NCBI GenBank assembly: GCA_950097015.1 | Contig: CATNEN010000041.1 | Span: 2,831,501-2,895,500 of the forward strand | Length of the DNA stretch: 64,000 nucleotides | Direction: 5' to 3' | DNA from: Macrostomum hystrix | Taxonomy: Eukaryota > Platyhelminthes > Macrostomidae | Shown: positions 25,401 to 34,639 of the stretch, one piece after another | Layout: each line of letters opens with the position of its first letter | Numbering within the stretch: position 1 is the first letter of the stretch | The notes under the pieces: generated by a model | The model's database searches: none | What the model was told of the DNA's origin: nothing | Seen by the model: the letters and a program-made list of their open reading frames with translations, nothing else | Position numbers and translations under genes: made by a program

Positions 25401-28400
25401 TTAGCCAATTTTCTGTTCTCAAGCAACACGTCATGTCAAGCTATCTCTCAACATGTCCCCTATTTCAATGCTCACGTGCATATCATTACAACGCACTAGG
25501 GTGGGCATCGAGGCTCACCTGGACAAGATCACGGAGGCATACAGCGGAGGCAACAAGCGCAAGCTCTCGTGCGGAATCGCTTTCATCGGCAATCCGCCAA
25601 TTGTGTTCCTGGACGAGCCAACCGCCGGCATGGACCCCGGAGCTCGCAGGTTCCTGTGGCGCTGCATCCAACGCATGGTCGCCTCTGGCTCGTGTGTCAT
25701 TCTCACAACTCACAGCATGGAGGACTGCCAGGCATTGTGCCACAGACTCACCATCATGGTGAGACCTCAGCTTGCCGCTTTGCGCTGTTTGCTGATTTGC
25801 TGAGCTTCTGTCTTGCTTATAGTCATAGATAAGTCTTTGTGCAAACATTTCAGCAGCATTGCTTACAAGACTGAATGATATGAAACAAATTTAGTTCAGC
25901 TATTCTGCTGTATTTTGGCAGCCTGCTAGTCTGCTTTCGTGATGGCCATTTGAAGTTCTAATGTACGCTGAACTAGCATCCTTATTTCTCATATTCGGGT
26001 CAACATAATTCTTACAGCCTTTCACATTCGCGCAGCTTGAGGCCGATCTGGTTTCTGTCCTCTTCTCCTCATTCTGATAATTCTCTGAAGCCTGTCAGCA
26101 AGACTTTTGCTGCGTGTCTTGTTTTCGATAAGCAATGTCAAGTGCTTCTCTGCAGTTTTTGGTACAATATGCAATTGGCATCAAGTCTGGGTTTTCCAGC
26201 TGCATATTGACGATGAAAACGCTTCCACTCGCGTTGGAAACAGGATAGAATAGGTGTTATTTATACCTGGCCCAGCACACACACAGAGATAAGGAGGAGG
26301 GGTTTAGGCCAGCCGCCTACCCCAGCCAAGCACACACACAGAGATGAGGAGGAGGGGTTTAGGCCAGCCGCCTACCCCAGCCAAGCACACACACAGAGAT
26401 GAGGAGGAGGGGTTTAGGCCAGCCGCCTACACCAGCCAAGCACACACACAGAGATGAGGAGGAGGGGTTTAGGCCAGCCGCCTACCCCAGCCAAGCACAC
26501 ACACAGAGATGAGGAGGAGGGGTTTAGGCCAGCCGCCTACCCCAGCCAAGCACACACACAGAGATGAGGAGGAGGGGTTTAGGCCAGCCGCCTACCCCAG
26601 CCAAGCACACACACAGAGATGAGGAGGAGGGGTTTAGGCCAGCCGCCTACACCAGCCAAGCACACACACAGAGATGAGGAGGAGGGGTTTAGTCCAGCCG
26701 CCTGCCCCAGCCAAGCACACACAGAGATGAGGAGGAGGGGTTTAGGCCAGCAGCCTGCCCCAGCCAAGCACACACAGAGATGAGGAGGAGGGGTTCAGGC
26801 CAGCCGCCCACCCCAGCCAAGCACACACACAGAGATGAGGAGGAGGGGTTTAGGCCAGCCGCCCACCCCAGCCAACCCCACACACAGAGATGAGGATGAG
26901 AGGGGCCGCGCCTCCCTGGCCAAAGGGGCTCTATCCCACTCCAAACCCAAACAACCCGACACAAAGATAGTGACAGGCCTCCGGGTCAAGACAAAGACGA
27001 ACAAAACAAAAACATGAGGAACCCATGCCAAGCAAGTGCAGCCGCACTGTTTGGCCTCTGGCCCAGCTCGAACATTTAAATGTTTCCTTTTGAAAGTCTA
27101 GTTCTCAATTTTTACTGTACAATCGTATAGTACGTAACTACGTGGCCATAGAATGCCGTACATGGAAAGTAGACAAATTATTTTGAAAGGAGAAGATTCG
27201 CCATCAACATGTCAATATTTCATAAAGCCGAAAATTCTTTGCATTGTGTCTCTGTTTGCTTCTGCTTAAGTGTCAGCAATGCCCTTTGTTTACAGAAAGA
27301 TGCATAAAACCTATCGATTTTGCGACCCCTAATTGAAACTCACTCGATTTCTTAGGTGAACGGCAGACTGCAGTGCATCGGCAGTCCTCAGCACCTCAAG
27401 AGCAAGTTCGGCCAAGGATTCACCATCTTCATGCGCGTTTGCCAGCCGCAGTCCGCAGCCTCCGCCAGTGCCGGAGCGACTGACACCGACGGCCAGCTGG
27501 AGAAAGCACACAACGCCTTCATGTCAGCCTTTCCTGATGCAGTGCTGATCGAGAACCACGCAGCTGTGCTGCAGTATCAGCTGAAGCAGACTGTGCAGCT
27601 CAGGACCATCTTTGAGAGCGTCCAGAAGCTCAAGGACAGCGGCCTGGTGCTCGACTACAGCGTCAACCAGACAACACTGGATCAGGTAATTGTCTGGTCT
27701 ATAAAATATATAGTCTCTAACCTCTAACTGGCCTCTAACAGGTCCCTAACTGGCCTCTAACAGGTCCCTAACTGGCCTCTAACAGGTCCCTAACTGGCCT
27801 CTAACAGGTCCCTAACTGGCCTCTAACAGGTCCCTAACTAGTCTCTAACAGGTCCCTAACTGGCCTCTAACAGGTCCCTAACATGGCTCTAACAGGTCCC
27901 TAACTAGTCTCTAACAGGTCCCTAACTGGCCTCTAACAGGTCCCTAACTGGCCTCTAACAGGTCCCTAACTGGCCTCTAACAGGTCCCTAACTGGCCTCT
28001 AACAGGTCCCTAACTGGCCTCTAACAGGTCCCTAACTGGCCTCTAACAGGTCCCTAACATGGCTCTAACAGGTCCCTAACTGGCCTCTAACAGGTCCCTA
28101 ACTGGCCTCTAACAGGTCCCTAACTGGCCTCTAACAGGTCCCTAACTGGCCTCTAACAGGTCCCTAACATGGCTCTAACAGGTCCCTAACATAGCTCTAA
28201 CAGGTCCCTAACTAGTCTCTAACAGGTCCCTAACTAGTCTCTAACAGGTCCCTAACTAGTCTCTAACAGGTCCCTAACTAGCCTCTAACGGGTCCCTAAC
28301 TAGCCTCTAACAGGTCCCTAACTAGTCTCTAACAGTTCCCTAACTAGTCTCTAACAGGTCCCTAACTAGCCTCTAACGGGTCCCTAACTGGCCTCTAACA

Positions 28401-29427
28401 GGTCCCTAACTAGCCTCTAACGGGTCCCTAACTAGTCTCTAACAGGTCCCTAACTAGTCTCTAACAGGTCCTTAACTAGCCTCTAACAGGTCCCTAACTA
28501 GTCTCTAACAGGTCCCTAACTAGTCTCTAACAGTTCCCTAACTAGTCTCTTACTGGTCCCTAACTAGCCTCTAACGGGTCCCTAACTGGCCTCTAACAGG
28601 TCCCTAACTAGCCTCTAACGGGTCCCTAACTAGCCTCTAACAGGTCCCTAACTAGTCTCTAACAGGTCCCTAACTAGTCTCTAACAGGTCCCTAACATAG
28701 CTCTAACAGGTCCCTAACTAGTCTCTAACAGGTCCCTAACATGGCTCTAAAAGGTCCCTAACTAGCCTCTAACAGGTCCCTAACTAGTCTCTAACAGTTC
28801 CCTAACATAGCTCTAACAGGTCCCTAACTAGTCTCTAACAGGTCCCTAACATGGCTCTAAAAGGTCCCTAACTAGCCTCTAACAGGTCCCTAACTAGTCT
28901 CTAACAGGTCCCTAACATGGCTCTAACAGGTCCCTAACTAGTCTCTAACAGGTCCCTAACTAGCCTCTAACAGGCGCATCTCTTCTCCTTGCCAGGTGTT
29001 CATCAACTTCGCCAAGAACCAGACGGAGACCTCGGAGGAGGCGGGCCGCCAAAGCCGCGGCCTGCTGAAACGGCTGAAGAGTGAGTGGCCTGACTGGATT
29101 AATCTATTATTAATTTTAGTTTCGTTAACGGGAACTAGCTCGAAACTAATCGTAGTTTTCAGTCGTAAATTGCTGCGATTTTTTTAATTCTGCATGCCTG
29201 TCTCTGCAGCAGCCAGTTGTCTGTATTTAGCATATGTGACAGCTTATTATAACGTGTTTGAGTTCTAATGCCACCCAGCCACATTTCCATGCGCAGAGCG
29301 CTTGTTCTCCAGCAAGGTCAGCAGCGACTCCGCAGCCTCCGATATTGATGTTGGTGGTGATGAGGCTGACACCGAGTGGTCACGTGAGCCAAAGGAAGCC
29401 CTTGAAGCACCGGTGCTCACTCAATAA
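13468..29427 (+). CDS. ABCA-subfamily full ABC transporter (lipid exporter)
   Basis: Exons: 13468-13536, 13622-13848, 16149-16264, 16734-16855, 17418-17612, 17717-17797, 18520-18874, 19139-19308, 19392-19511, 19603-20082, 20215-20892, 20963-21470, 21552-21920, 22079-23537, 23671-24466, 24601-25099, 25177-25387, 25500-25758, 27356-27685, 28996-29080, 29297-29427. All phases agree, giving about 2,419 residues. The acceptor of exon 8 (AAAG at 19138) was chosen by phase. The order is the ABCA plan: N-terminal helix, large extracellular loop (about 45-645), membrane bundle (646-870), NBD1 with GHNGAGKST (about 1035), [10 protein letters not shown] and LDEPTAG, a second membrane half, NBD2 with GVNGAGKTT (about 2066), [10 protein letters not shown] and [10 protein letters not shown], and a C-terminal VFINFA motif (about 2349) like the VFVNFA of ABCA1. 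Length and loop size fit ABCA1/2/4/7. It should move phospholipid or sterol across membranes; substrate unknown. Confidence 0.93.
13893..14072 (+). repeat. 33 bp minisatellite, ABCA intron 2
   Basis: About 5.5 copies. Each unit contains CGCCTCTCCCTCAG, a pyrimidine tract followed by CAG that looks like a 3' splice site. Confidence 0.9.
14662..15345 (+). repeat. 47-50 bp minisatellite derived from a SINE end, ABCA intron 2
   Basis: About 14 copies of a unit containing CATCATTTGGTGACAGTAGA and CCCGCAGCCAG. The same words begin the SINE 3' region at about 17870 and the fragment at 48040. The last copy runs directly into SINE body sequence at 15345. Confidence 0.9.
15320..15525 (-). mobile_element. 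SINE family A, 3' fragment
   Basis: Shares long stretches with the full-length SINE at 17829-18197, for example CTGACTTTCTCATC-like and GGTTGGCCCTCAAGGGCGTA words in the same order. It lacks the tRNA-like head. It sits in ABCA intron 2 and abuts the minisatellite built from its own terminus. Confidence 0.75.
16268..16670 (+). repeat. 23 bp minisatellite, ABCA intron 3
   Basis: About 17 copies; unit core GTTGCGAGTGTCTGCTGTCA. The array starts within five bases of the intron's GTAAGT donor and fills the intron almost to the next acceptor. Confidence 0.95.
16856..17370 (+). repeat. 52 bp minisatellite containing the splice donor, ABCA intron 4
   Basis: About 10 copies. The exon 4/intron junction reads CCCAGC|GTGAGTGCGGGGGC, and the same junction recurs in every unit as CCCAGCGTGAGTGCGG. 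The array therefore repeats the real 5' splice site about ten times. Confidence 0.95.
17829..18197 (-). mobile_element. SINE family A, full-length copy with target-site duplication
   Basis: On the minus strand it begins with a tRNA-like head (A-box-like AGTGGCAGAGCGGTTAACGC, B-box AAGTTCGATTCC), has a body of about 250 bp and ends in a short (ATT)n tail. Perfect 15 bp direct repeats, ATAGACACTGCTCAC, flank it at 17814-17828 and 18198-18212. It lies in ABCA intron 6. It is the reference copy for the fragments at 15320, 48028 and 61732. Confidence 0.88.
18880..19115 (+). repeat. 20 bp minisatellite, ABCA intron 7
   Basis: About 11 imperfect copies of GTACAGATGGGTCAGGCTGA and a variant with TTTAAGCAGA. 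The array begins just after the GTGAGA donor at 18875. Confidence 0.85.
26265..26895 (+). repeat. 55 bp minisatellite, ABCA intron 18
   Basis: About 11 copies of a unit with CACACACACAGAGATGAGG and GGTTTAGGCCAGCCGCC. It lies mid-intron and is not at a splice site. The long minus-strand open frames over it are repeat artefacts. Confidence 0.95.
27725..28976 (+). repeat. 22 bp minisatellite, ABCA intron 19
   Basis: About 57 copies with core CTCTAACAGGTCCCTAACT. Each unit contains two CTAAC words (branch-point-like) and an ACAG|GT that resembles both acceptor and donor. It fills almost the whole intron up to the real acceptor at 28995. Confidence 0.95.
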
Positions 29428-29448
29428 CAGTCAGATCTCGTTGAATCC

Positions 29449-29454
29449 AATAAA
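29449..29454 (+). terminator. Poly(A) signal of the ABCA gene
   Basis: AATAAA begins 22 bases after the TAA stop at 29425-29427. Confidence 0.7.
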
Positions 29455-29877
29455 AGGCATTGATGTCGGAGCACCCGGCCTGGCCTTTAAGCTTAGCGTA
29501 CCTGATTGCTCAAGCGGCTGATCTCACTAGCCTGGTTTCCACGCTCCACGGCCAGGCTAGTGAAATCCTAAATATGCTGTAGAAGTGTTCATAAGACTGC
29601 TTACGCAGCCAAATTCCTAGTCTTTTGGGATTTCACTGTGTAGTGGCAACTGGTAACTGGGAGGCAACTGCGTGTAGATGTACCTGATTCATGCTTCAGC
29701 TCAATATTCCGATTGGCGTTAAAAAATCCTTATTGATTCGCTTGCGTATGTGATTGCTGCCTGTTGGTTCAGACCCTAACCTTCAATGCCAAACCAGTCT
29801 GCGGGCTCACAGCTCTGCAGCCGGTTGGAACCCGCACGGCCTCCCCTGACCGAGTGCGCCCCGCCCTCCCCATTGCA

Positions 29878-32373
29878 GAGCTCGGCCGAAAGAAGCCACC
29901 AGCCAGCCGCTACCAGACCTTCAGCCCTGCCGCCACTCGGACCGGTGACGAAAGCTCCGGCCAGGGAGCCGACGGCAGCGCTGTGACTCAAGACAGCGAC
30001 GGTTAGTTGTCTGTTCTACTCACCTCAGCCCCACTCCCTCAGCCCCACTCCCTCAGCCCCACTCCCTCAGCCCCACTCCCTCAGCGCCACTCCCTCAGCG
30101 GCACCCCCTCAGCGCCACTCCCTCAGCCCCACTCCCTCAGCCCCACTCCCTCAGCGGCACCCCCTCAGCGCCACTCCCTCAGCCCCACTCCCTCAGCGCC
30201 ACTCCCTCAGCCCCACTCCCTCAGCCCCACTCCCTCAGCCCCACTCCCTCAGCGCCACTCCCTCAGCCCCACTCCCTCAGCCCCACTCCCTCAGCGCCAC
30301 TCCCTCAGCGGCACCCCCTCAGCGCCACTCCCTCAGCCCCACTCCCTCAGCCCCACTCCCTCAGCCCCACTCCCTCAGCCCCACTCCCTCAGCCCCACTC
30401 CCTCAGCCCCACTCCCTCAGCCCCACTCCCTCAGCCCCACTCCCTCAGCCCCACTCCCTCAGCCCCACTCCCTCAGCCCCACTTCCTCAGCCCCACTCCC
30501 TCAGCCCCACTCCCTCAGCCCCACTCCCTCAGCCCCACTCCCTCAGCGCCACTCCCTCAGCCCCACTCCCTCAGCCCCACTCCCTCAGCCCCACTCCCTC
30601 AGCCCCACTCCCTCAGCGCCACTCCCTCAGCCCCACTCCCTCAGCGCCACTCCCTCAGCCCCACTCCCTCAGCCCCACTCCCTCAGCGCCACTCCCTCAG
30701 CGGCACCCCCTCAGCGCCACTCCCTCAGCCCCACTCCCTCAGCCCCACTCCCTCAGCCCCACTCCCTCAGCCCCACTCCCTCAGCCCCACTCCCTCAGCC
30801 CCACTCCCTCAGCCCCACTCCCTCAGCCCCACTCCCTCAGCCCCACTCCCTCAGCCCCACTCCCTCAGCCCCACTCCCTCAGCCCCACTCCCTCAGCCCC
30901 ACTTCCTCAGCCCCACTCCCTCAGCCCCACTCCCTCAGCCCCACTCCCTCAGCCCCACTCCCTCAGCCCCACTCCCTCAGCGCCACTCCCTCAGCGGCAC
31001 CCCCTCAGCGCCACTCCCTCAGCCCCACTCCCTCAGCCCCACTCCCTCAGCGGCACCCCCTCAGCGCCACTCCCTCAGCCCCACTCCCTCAGCCCCACTC
31101 CCTCAGCCCCACTCCCTCAGCCCCACTCCCTCAGCCCCACTCCCTCAGCCCCACTCCCTCAGCCCCACTCCCTCAGCGCCACTCCCTCAGCGGCACCCCC
31201 TCAGCGCCACTCCCTCAGCCCCACTCCCTCAGCCCCACTCCCTCAGCGGCACCCCCTCAGCGCCACTCCCTCAGCCCCACTCCCTCAGCCCCACTCCCTC
31301 AGCGCCACTCCCTCAGCGGCACCCCCTCAGCGCCACTCCCTCAGCCCCACTCCCTCAGCCCCACTCCCTCAGCGGCACCCCCTCAGCGCCACTCCCTCAG
31401 CCCCACTCCCTCAGCGCCACTCCCTCAGCGGCACCCCCTCAGCGCCACTCCCTCAGCCCCACTCCCTCAGCCCCACTCCCTCAGCCCCACTCCCTCAGCC
31501 CCACTCCCTCAGCCCCACTCCCTCAGCGCCACTCCCTCAGCCCCACTTCCTCAGCCCCACTCCCTCAGCCCCACTTCCTCAGCCCCACTCCCTCAGCCCC
31601 ACTCCCTCAGCCCCACTCCCTCAGCCCCACTCCCTCAGCGCCACTCCCTCAGCCCCACTTCCTCAGCCCCACTTCCTCAGCCCCACTCCCTCAGCCCCAC
31701 TCCCTCAGCGCCACTCCCTCAGCCCCACTCCCTCAGCGCCACTCCCTCAGCCCCACTTCCTCAGCCCCACTCCCTCAGCCCCACTTCCTCAGCCCCACTC
31801 CCTCAGCCCCACTCCCTCAGCCCCACTCCCTCAGCCCCACTCCCTCAGCGCCACTCCCTCAGCCCCACTTCCTCAGCCCCACTTCCTCAGCCCCACTCCC
31901 TCAGCCCCACTCCCTCAGCGCCACTCCCTCAGCCCCACTTCCTCAGCCCCACTCCCTCAGCCCCACTTCCTCAGCCCCACTCCCTCAGCCCCACTCCCTC
32001 AGCCCCACTCCCTCAGCCCCACTCCCTCAGCCCCACTTCCTCAGCCCCACTCCCTCAGCCCCACTTCCTCAGCCCCACTCCCTCAGCCCCACTCCCTCAG
32101 CCCCACTCCCTCAGCCCCACTCCCTCAGCCCCACTCCCTCAGCCCCACTCCCTCAGCCCCACTCCCTCAGCCCCACTCCCTCAGCCCCACTCCCTCAGCC
32201 CCACTTCCTCAGCCCCACTCCCTCAGCCCCACTCCCTCAGCTGCAACTGCTCCGCCCCCCCACCTGCCGCAGGCGGTCGAGGCAACGCCGTATTCCGGTC
32301 CGAGGAGCCGGTCGGGCCCGTGGCGCAGCCAGTCGGGCAATGGGTGAGCTTCGCCAACGACTCGATCGCCTGA
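29878..32373 (+). CDS. Possible alternative 3' exon pair of the ABCA gene
   Basis: Exon 20 of the ABCA gene ends in phase 1. The standard last exon starts AGCGC after a GCAG acceptor. A second GCAG acceptor at 29874-29877 is followed by AGCTC in the same phase, opening a 41-residue frame (LGRKKPPASRYQTFS...) to a GTTAGT donor at 30002. Across a minisatellite-filled intron, the acceptor CCGCAG at 32271 continues the frame for about 32 residues (GRGNAVFRSEEPVGP...) to TGA 32371-32373. The two tails would replace each other. No AATAAA was found shortly after 32373. It could also be an unrelated small gene or a chance frame. Confidence 0.4.
30017..32245 (+). repeat. 15 bp minisatellite, 2.2 kb
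   Basis: About 148 copies of CCTCAGCCCCACTCC with variants CCTCAGCGCCACTCC and CCTCAGCGGCACCCC. The unit length is a multiple of three, so a 788-codon frame stays open through it. The translated proline/serine repeat is most likely not protein. Every unit is a pyrimidine-rich run ending in CAG. Confidence 0.97.
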
Positions 32374-32985
32374 CCTTCGCTGCTGACTGACTCGCGCTAA
32401 GTTTATTTACACAGAATGTAAACCGACTCTGCCTTCTAAGAAAACAGCCTTTCTATTGTTCTATTGAGAGCCTTGCACAATGAGGCCTGGGAGCTCGCGC
32501 TGTCCCCCAGACCTCATTGCAACAGAATGTAGATTGATATTTTTGAGATTTTTTGTTACGGTGACAAATCCTTCTTATCATTCTGTCTTTTAGAAGTGTT
32601 TTACTTGGACAATTTTTTTTTATTTTTTTCGCTTGTCTGACACATTACACTTACTCTCGTATTCCGAAACATGCATATTGTCCTGCTTTTGAGCTCAAGG
32701 TATTGGAACTCAAAGCTGAGTCTGAGTTGCACAACAATTCTCGAACACTATTCCTATTATTAAATGGTTATCTCACCTCTAAGCTCCAGACATTGTGCCT
32801 TACATGTGCGCTCGAGAGATCAGCGAATGGCTTCTCTGTGATACTTGTTGTGTTCCTGTGCACCTTCTGTTGCTTCAGACAATACAAACTCAGCCTCTAC
32901 AGATTTCTTTCGATTGCACAAATCTACCATGCCACTTTGGCCGAAGCTTCGATTGATCTTTTTGTGGTTGCTCGACTACTCACAC
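32374..32985. other. Intergenic, no gene seen
   Basis: Contains a possible hairpin at 32477-32521 (CAATGAGGCCTGGG against CCCCAGACCTCATTG). Otherwise nothing was recognised. Confidence 0.5.
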
Positions 32986-32987
32986 TG

Positions 32988-33790
32988 AGTCTCTGCTCAA
33001 CACTGAGTCTCTGCCCAGCCCTGAGTCTCTGCCCAACCTTGAGTCTCTGCCCAGCCCTGAGTCTCTGCCCAGCCCTGAGTCTCTGCCCAACCTTGAGTCT
33101 CTGCCCAGCCCTGAGTCTCTACCCAACCCTGAGTCTCTACCCAACCCTGAGTCTCTACCCAACCCTGAGTCTCTGCCCAGCCCTGAGTCTCTGCCCAACC
33201 TTGAGTCTCTGCCCAGCCCTGAGTCTCTACCCAACCCTGAGTCTCTACCCAACCCTGAGTCTCTGCTCAACACTGAGTCTCTGCCCAGCCCTGAGTCTCT
33301 GCCCAACCTTGAGTCTCTGCCCAGCCCTGAGTCTCTACCCAACCCTGAGTCTCTACCCAACCCTGATTCTCTACCCAACCCTGAGTCTCTGCTCAACACT
33401 GAGTCTCTGCCCAGCCCTGAGTCTCTGCCCAACCTTGAGTCTCTGCCCAGCCCTGAGTCTCTACCCAACCCTGAGTCTCTGCTCAACACTGAGTCTCTGC
33501 CCAGCCCTGAGTCTCTGCCCAACCTTGAGTCTCTGCCCAGCCCTGAGTCTCTACCCAACCCTGAGTCTCTACCCAACCCTGATTCTCTACCCAACCCTGA
33601 GTCTCTACCCAACCCTGAGTCTCTACCCAACCCTGAGTCTCTACCCAACCCTGAGTCTCTACCCAACCCTGAGTCTCTACCCAACCCTGAGTCTCTACCC
33701 AACCCTGAGTCTCTACCCAACCCTGATTCTCTACCCAACCCTGAGTCTCTGCCCAACCCTGAGTCTCTACCCAACCCTGATTCTCTACCC
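32988..33790 (+). repeat. 18 bp minisatellite
   Basis: About 44 copies of CTGAGTCTCTGCCCAGCC and variants. The period is a multiple of three, so long frames are open on both strands (up to 364 codons on the plus strand and 264 on the minus). Low-complexity translation on both strands argues against a gene. Confidence 0.95.
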
Positions 33791-34322
33791 CGTATAAATT
33801 AGCATAAGTAAATAAATACGCCAACGCAAATCTTAGAATCTAACTCCAGGCGGTTAGTAGATCTGTATGAGTTTACTATTCAAACTGAAGCTTATGGACA
33901 CGAACTGTGCTATGTACGAAAGGATTTCTACTTAGAGTTATACTTGACTTATCAAACAGCAGTCTTAAGACAGTCTTAATCGAGCAGCTCGACAAGCGAT
34001 CTGCTTTCGGCTTAATTTTACAAAGTTTGCAGCATCAGAGGTTGAATCGGTACTCCTAAATTTACTGTCCCATTGCGAGAGAGGCGCAAATGCATCGGGG
34101 ATAAGCAGCCGTTGGGCAGCAGACAGAAAGATTTGCTAAGTTTCTGAATGTACCGCAGAGCCGAACGCAAACTGCCGGGAAGCCCTACTCGGTCGCTTCT
34201 GACTGCTTCTTGGCAAAGTTAGTAAAAGCCTGCAGCGCTCAGTTGGATTGTCTGGTACCTGGAATTCGATAATAAAAAACAACCTAGCTGAAAAAAGAGC
34301 GACTCTAGCTAGCACTGCCTAC

Positions 34323-34619
34323 CTGATCCAGTGGGGTCTGGTTGACGCTGTAGTCGAGCATTACAACGCTGTCCTTGAGCTTCTGGAAGCACTCGAAGAT
34401 GGTCCTGGGCTGCACAGTCTGCACAGTCGCGTATTTCTCAATCAGCACTGCATCAGGGAAGGCTGACGCGGCGTCAGCTCTCTTCGGTGTCACAGCCGCC
34501 CCGGCACTGGCGGCGGCTGCATACTGCGGCTGGCGAACGCGCCGGAAAATGTTGAATCCTTGGTCGAATTTTTTCTTCAGGTGCTGAGGAATGCCGATGC
34601 ACTGCAGTCTGCCGTTCAC
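34323..34619 (-). pseudogene. Inverted stray copy of ABCA exon 19
   Basis: Minus-strand translation ([18 protein letters not shown]...[12 protein letters not shown]) is clearly related to exon 19 at 27356-27685 ([18 protein letters not shown]...[12 protein letters not shown]). It is 99 codons rather than 110, with an 11-codon net loss in the middle and many substitutions, and has no stop. Both splice sites survive: acceptor CCGCTCAG at 34627-34620 and donor GTAGGC at 34322-34317. No neighbouring ABCA exon (NBD2 upstream, VFINFA downstream) was found next to it. It is probably a duplicated exon without a gene. Confidence 0.85.
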
Positions 34620-34639
34620 CTGAGCGGGTGAGTGACTGC

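Noticed and set aside
30007-32373. A 788-codon open frame of proline/serine/histidine repeats
   Set aside because: The 15 bp repeat period is a multiple of three, so the frame stays open by arithmetic. Only the last segment after 32271 has non-repeat sequence and is treated as a possible exon.
32703-33797. A 364-codon frame with a hydrophobic N-terminus and LSLCPT repeats
   Set aside because: 18 bp minisatellite open on both strands; no splice or family evidence; the non-repeat part is short and unlike known proteins.
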